Below, piece by piece: positions 14,217 through 17,431 of a DNA stretch of 17,431 bases. The stretch comes from Gemmataceae bacterium (GTDB lineage: Bacteria; Planctomycetota; Planctomycetia; Gemmatales; Gemmataceae). The stretch lies in contig JADLBT010000204.1 in the NCBI GenBank assembly GCA_020847555.1, positions 1-17,431 of the forward strand, read 5' to 3'. Positions within the stretch are counted from its first letter, which is position 1. The number at the start of each line of letters is the position of its first letter. The notes under the pieces are model-generated. The model searched no databases. It was given only the letters and a program-made list of their open reading frames with translations, and was not told where the DNA came from. The position numbers were made by a program, and so were the translations under genes.

Positions 14217-14795
14217 TTAGCCGATGCCCTTGTACGTTTGGGGTTTGCGGAACACCAGCCCCAGCAGCCCGGCCGCGCTCAACTGGTCGGCCAACTCCGT
14301 GCGGACCAGAATGAGGTTGGTCCAGAACTTCGGCCGGAACATCCGGCAGTCCGGCGGCACCTGGTCGGCCCGTAGGACCAGGCCGGCGCAGCGTGAAATC
14401 TTGTCCTTGGCGATCGCATTCCACTTCACCCCCGACTTATCGACGTCGATGCAATCGCACACGGTCAAAGGGTTCATGAGGAAGTAGTCCTTCGAGGCGA
14501 CGCGCCCCTTGTGGTTGAGAATCTTGATCGGAAGGAATTCCACATTCGCGACCCCCGCCTTCTCCAGTTCCTGCCGCAGGCGCAGGGAAACAATCGCGTA
14601 ACTGGTCCCGTAAAGGTTGTCGCTGAGCTGAATGTCCTTGGGATAATCCGCGTCCATTTCACAGTAAGCATCATCCGGGAACCCTGCGGCCCGCGACACC
14701 CCCCTGGACAGCTCGAAGAGCCTCTCGATCCCTTGCGGGGCGTTGACCTTGCAAAACCCTTCTTCGTATGCATCGCGCCAGAGAAGAAAGCTCAT
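14217..14795 (-). CDS. Imm11 family (DUF1629) immunity protein
   Basis: 192 aa from the ATG at 14795 with AAAGGAG 8 bases upstream, the best ribosome site in this operon; the 14 extra codons upstream lack support. Family pattern: an N-terminal WRD with Phe-rich text, then SLRLRQELEKAG, VEFLPIKILNHKGR, DYFLMNPLTVCDCIDVDKS, RCAGLVLRADQVP, MFRPKFWTNLILV and a C-terminal LGLVFRKP. The 'FLP(V/I)xIxNHKGR ... YF(I/L)xNPL ... DC(I/L)D' run is diagnostic. It directly follows the nuclease toxin gene (51-base gap), the usual position of the cognate immunity gene, so it is the prime candidate to neutralise that nuclease. Confidence 0.8.
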   Translation of the reverse strand: MSFLLWRDAYEEGFCKVNAPQGIERLFELSRGVSRAAGFPDDAYCEMDADYPKDIQLSDNLYGTSYAIVSLRLRQELEKAGVANVEFLPIKILNHKGRVASKDYFLMNPLTVCDCIDVDKSGVKWNAIAKDKISRCAGLVLRADQVPPDCRMFRPKFWTNLILVRTELADQLSAAGLLGLVFRKPQTYKGIG

Positions 14796-14846
14796 CCTGT
14801 GAACTCCTTTCGTACAACGGTCCCTCCCGCGGCTCAAACAGCCCCG

Positions 14847-15488
14847 TCATTTTACCAGGGAGAACAGCCCCTTGAAGGCACTGATCACGTCGGGCGGCGC
14901 CTTGCGCGCCCGCGGGGTTCCCGGGTCCATCGAAAACGGAATGTACCATTTTTCGTAATTGAAGCGGTTCCGCCAGCAGGCGCGCGTCCCGTTTCGCTGC
15001 TGGCCCCGCTCATTCAGGAAGGCCCTGTAGTGATCACTCGCGCCGTTGAGTTCGTCGATCACGGTGGCGGCGTCGAAGGAGCACCAGTCCCGGGCCTCGA
15101 TCAGCGGCTGCCAGATGTTGTCGTTCAGGTATTTGGAAACATCCTCGGTGTACTGCGGGTGATCGACCTGGTGGCAAGGCAGACCGTCCCAGCCGTCGTT
15201 GGGGCGGAGGTAGTACGCGGGCTTCAACGGCAACCCGAGGTCATTCGGTTCCGCGTTGATGTCCCATTCCGTCATGGCCAGGCACTTGCGGATGAATTCC
15301 ATCTGATCGGTCGGGACGTTCTTGCCGATGGTCCCGTCCTGCATACAGGTGACGCAGACCACATGATGGATCTGCGACATCAGGGGAACCCGGTAGCCGG
15401 TGGCGCAGTTGGTGATGTGGACATTGCCCTTGCGCTGCCGTTTGATTTTCCAATCTTCGGGGTCTCTCTTGTGTTTCTTCTTCGCCAC
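14847..15488 (-). CDS. AHH/HNH-type nuclease, probable T6SS effector toxin
   Basis: 213 aa from the GTG at 15488, with GGAGG 9 bases upstream; the frame further left lies in the spacer and the ketosynthase-like gene. The N-terminus is strongly basic (MAKKKHKRDPEDWKIKRQRK). The core fits the AHH branch of the HNH/EndoVII nuclease superfamily: Ile-His-His at 40-42 (the 'AHH' histidines, metal/catalytic), Asn82 to Pro87 (NDLGLP), then CHQVDHPQY at 105-113 with His106 and His110, and VSKYL. Extra Cys28, Cys45, Cys48, Cys69 and Cys105 could bind zinc. It is a stand-alone toxin-sized protein with no PAAR, VgrG or RHS part, so it probably needs the DUF2169 adaptor for delivery. Expected activity: DNA (or RNA) cleavage in the target cell. 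Two immunity-type genes follow. Confidence 0.7.
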   Translation of the reverse strand: MAKKKHKRDPEDWKIKRQRKGNVHITNCATGYRVPLMSQIHHVVCVTCMQDGTIGKNVPTDQMEFIRKCLAMTEWDINAEPNDLGLPLKPAYYLRPNDGWDGLPCHQVDHPQYTEDVSKYLNDNIWQPLIEARDWCSFDAATVIDELNGASDHYRAFLNERGQQRNGTRACWRNRFNYEKWYIPFSMDPGTPRARKAPPDVISAFKGLFSLVK

Positions 15489-15573
15489 GACGGCTTCCCT
15501 CCGCTGCTCCTTTGGGCCGAATGATGGGGGACAACACTTTCCGGGCGCCGCCGGACGAACAGCCGGCCCCGGC

Positions 15574-16773
15574 TCAGGCCGGCGCGGCTGCCACACTCAG
15601 GGCGGCCCGGGATCCGTTATCCGAGGCCAGCCAGATGAGAACGGCCGGGGCGGGCGCGTAGCCCCGCTCCAGCGCCCGGGCCGCCAGACACACAGCCAGC
15701 GGTCCGGCGGCGGCGCCCATCTCCCCGAACGACTGGGCGGGCAACCAAAGGGGCAGGTCACCCAGGCGAAACTCGCGCTCCTGCCTGGGCAGGGCGTATC
15801 CCCAATCCATCCCTCGGGCTGCATCGCCGTTCAGGTCGCCGACGACGAGTCCCACGCGCTGGCCGGTTCGGGCCTGAGCGGTGAGAACCTCCCGCACCAC
15901 ACCGGCCAGGGCAATCCCCTTGGGTAGTGTGTCGGACAGCCGGTCGCACTTCTCCCGGCCGGACGCGCTCGGGCCGAGCACCGCCAGCACCTTCGCCCCG
16001 CGAGTGCGGGCCGAGTCGAGTTTCTCCAACAGGAAGAACGCCGCCGCCTCGCCCGGCAGAAAGCCAGCAGGATTCTCGTCCGTCTTGAGTAGCCCGGCGG
16101 CCACGGCGGCCGTCAGAAAAGCAGGCTCGACACAACAATCAATCCCCCCGACCAGGCAGCGATCGAGAGGCAGGCGGCGCAGATCGTCAACGGCCTTTTG
16201 AATCGTCAGGATCACGCCGGTGTGGCCGCCGAAGGTAACGCTGGAGTTGGCGGGGGGGCCTTCGAGCTGGCACCGCTGGAGAAGGCGGGGGATGAAGTCC
16301 TCGCACTGTACTGCCCAGCGGGTCGAGGGCAGGGGGGCGTTCTCGTCAGCTTCCACCGGCTCCCCACCGGCGTCGGAGCCCATCGCCGCGATGAGCTGCC
16401 TGGCCTCGGCCCTCACGGCCGCCGCGTGGGCGTCCGTGAGGAACTGGTCGGCGAGATTCAGGTGCAGGGCCGTACGGGCCAGCTCCGCAGGACCCAGCGG
16501 CAGGCGCGCCGTCAGGTCCGCTAGGGCCAGCCTGCCCAGGGCCAGGGCCTTCGCGACCCCCACCGAGCCCTCGGCGCCGAGCGGGACGGTGTGGCCCTTC
16601 ACCGGCCCGCCGCCCCAGATCGCATCCGCCTGGAAATTCAGGATGGTGAGCTCGCGCAGGCGGACCAACCCCGCCCGGGCCGCGGCACAGGCATTCGGCG
16701 CCTCGCAGCCGAGCGCGGTGGCCATTCCCAGGCCGGTGATGCAGATCAAATCGGTTGACGGGTCGGGATTCAT
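15574..16773 (-). CDS. Ketosynthase-fold (thiolase-like) protein without catalytic residues
   Basis: 399 aa from the ATG at 16773, 23 bases after the DUF4150 stop. It has a beta-ketoacyl synthase fold: CITGLGMATALG at 11-22, LVGGIDCCVEP around 207-216, the typical GEAAAFFLLEK at 241-251, and SFGEMGAAAGPLAV at 348-361 where enzymes have the Gly-His-x-Gly motif. The active-site triad seems absent: the stretch normally holding the catalytic Cys reads SVTFGGHTG (178-186), the His-Gly-Thr motif is replaced by GDLNGDAARG (312-321), and the last His is Glu351/Met352. Related 'ketosynthase-like' genes are often annotated in T6SS effector islands with DUF4150 and DUF2169. A structural, scaffold or acyl-binding role is inferred; fatty-acid synthesis is unlikely. 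Confidence 0.75.
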   Translation of the reverse strand: MNPDPSTDLICITGLGMATALGCEAPNACAAARAGLVRLRELTILNFQADAIWGGGPVKGHTVPLGAEGSVGVAKALALGRLALADLTARLPLGPAELARTALHLNLADQFLTDAHAAAVRAEARQLIAAMGSDAGGEPVEADENAPLPSTRWAVQCEDFIPRLLQRCQLEGPPANSSVTFGGHTGVILTIQKAVDDLRRLPLDRCLVGGIDCCVEPAFLTAAVAAGLLKTDENPAGFLPGEAAAFFLLEKLDSARTRGAKVLAVLGPSASGREKCDRLSDTLPKGIALAGVVREVLTAQARTGQRVGLVVGDLNGDAARGMDWGYALPRQEREFRLGDLPLWLPAQSFGEMGAAAGPLAVCLAARALERGYAPAPAVLIWLASDNGSRAALSVAAAPA

Positions 16774-16796
16774 CGCCTGTCTGCCACCCTGGCCTA

Positions 16797-17264
16797 CTAC
16801 AGCACGTCGGCATCACCGCAGACCCAGCAGTCACACTTCTCCTGCGAGGGCAGCGCGATGATCGGCCCCTGGAGGACCGGAAACGGGGGGGTGTTCTTGT
16901 CGTTGTGCAGCATCGGGTCCAGGGCGCGGGCGACGTTCTTGCCCTCCACCAGCACGTCGAAGGAGAAGTTGACGAACTCGGCCTTGCCCTTGATCTTGTT
17001 GGAGACCACCCCGCCGCCGGCCGTCCCCGCCTCGTCGCCGGTGCTGACCATGAAGTTCGAGTCCTTCAGGCAGATGGGGTTGCCGTCGCACTTGACCGTC
17101 GAGCTGCCCTTCGAGGTGTCCGATGATTTGGCGATATTGGGATAGGGAATAGGGATTGGGCCGCCGGGGCTGGGCGTTTTGCACACGTCGGGGAAGGCGG
17201 TCGTGATGCCGCTGCTGTCCTTGTGGACCACCGACAGGTTGTTCACGCCCACGGTGACGCCCAT
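16797..17264 (-). CDS. DUF4150 PAAR-like protein (T6SS spike tip)
   Basis: 155 aa from the ATG at 17264, with AGGAGC 6 bases upstream. The sequence follows DUF4150/Tox-PAAR-like: TAFPDVCKTPSPGGPIPIPY, then KGSSTVKCDGNPICLKDSNF, GDEAGTAGGGVVSNKIKG and a V-E-G-K-N-V-x-R segment (VLVEGKNVARALDPML). The fold sharpens the VgrG spike and carries effectors through the T6SS. This protein has no toxin domain, only a short C-terminal tail with CDCWVCGD, whose four Cys could bind an ion or dock a partner. The separate nuclease, adaptor and two immunity genes downstream suggest the cargo is attached non-covalently. Confidence 0.88.
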   Translation of the reverse strand: MGVTVGVNNLSVVHKDSSGITTAFPDVCKTPSPGGPIPIPYPNIAKSSDTSKGSSTVKCDGNPICLKDSNFMVSTGDEAGTAGGGVVSNKIKGKAEFVNFSFDVLVEGKNVARALDPMLHNDKNTPPFPVLQGPIIALPSQEKCDCWVCGDADVL

Positions 17265-17280
17265 GACCTGCTCCTGTTGC

Positions 17281-17431
17281 TCAGTTGATCCTGACCGCAG
17301 CGCCCTTGATCTTGTTCGTCCCGGACGCCCGGCTGACAACCTCGGCCCCCAGCACCACGACCTTGCCGTCTTTCCGCAACGTGATCGAGCTCTTGCCGCA
17401 GCGCAGCACGATCTCTTCCTTCGCGTCGAAG
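17281..17431 (-). CDS. DUF6484 domain protein, C-terminal end (cut by window edge)
   Basis: The last 50 codons are visible: DAKEEIVLRCGKSSITLRKD, then GKVVVLGAEVVSRASGTNKI and KGAAVRIN before the TGA at 17283-17281. This repetitive beta-strand ending ('EIVLRCG-SIT-L-DG-VV-GA-V-SR-SG-NKIKG--V-IN') is typical of DUF6484 and of VgrG-associated gp5-like tails in T6SS islands. It ends 16 bases before the DUF4150 start, so the two are in one operon. The rest, which should decide between DUF6484 and a related VgrG-type tail, lies outside the window. Confidence 0.7.
   Translation of the reverse strand, partial: FDAKEEIVLRCGKSSITLRKDGKVVVLGAEVVSRASGTNKIKGAAVRIN

Noticed and set aside
1..17431. tRNA, rRNA or CRISPR arrays
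   Set aside because: I saw no cloverleaf with a T-loop consensus, no rRNA stretches and no regularly spaced repeats. A covariance-model search would be needed to exclude small RNAs.

Overview
This is a high-GC bacterial window that most resembles a planctomycete of the Gemmataceae type. The Hanks-type kinase carries an N-terminal region with repeated Glu-Tyr-Arg/Phe-Pro segments, the left edge holds an apparent IS701-type transposase start, and a large serine recombinase element sits beside FHA/SpoIIE signalling genes. The taxonomic call is inference from gene content and composition; no rRNA or other phylogenetic marker is present.

Left part (1 to about 5108): mobile DNA. A transposase 5' end (leftward) lies behind a hairpin that would mask its ribosome binding site, with a small ORF and a sigma70-like promoter upstream of it. 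After about 500 bases without a convincing gene comes a rightward set: a DUF932/TIGR03299 phage/plasmid-like protein followed by a strong hairpin terminator; then a tightly packed operon of a Pro-rich zinc-ribbon-like protein, a 60-aa protein, a DUF6908 protein, a possible 22-codon leader ORF and a 640-aa large serine recombinase. Four of these junctions are or could be 4-base ATGA overlaps. The recombinase runs into a peptidase E (S51) gene read leftward, which is cut just after its nucleophile motif. This looks like the right attachment junction of an integrated element, and the recombinase borrows its stop codon from the target gene.

Middle (5476 to 9613): divergent from the broken pepE, a rightward pair encodes a membrane-anchored Ser/Thr kinase with a C-terminal formylglycine-enzyme (SUMF1)-like domain, and an FHA + GAF-like + SpoIIE/PP2C phosphatase. 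Together they could form a phosphorylation switch.

Right part (9621 to 17431): a leftward operon of nine genes typical of type VI secretion (T6SS) effector islands. In transcription order it holds: the end of a DUF6484 protein, a DUF4150 PAAR-like spike tip, a ketosynthase-fold protein lacking catalytic residues, a stand-alone AHH/HNH-type nuclease toxin candidate, an Imm11-family protein, an Imm49-like protein, a DUF2169 effector adaptor, and two TIGR02270 proteins. The reading proposed here is a spike-loaded nuclease effector with two immunity proteins, an adaptor, and accessory proteins of unknown role (pseudo-ketosynthase, TIGR02270 pair). The kinase/phosphatase pair converging on the operon may regulate it. 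No tube, sheath or baseplate genes are visible; they would lie outside the window.
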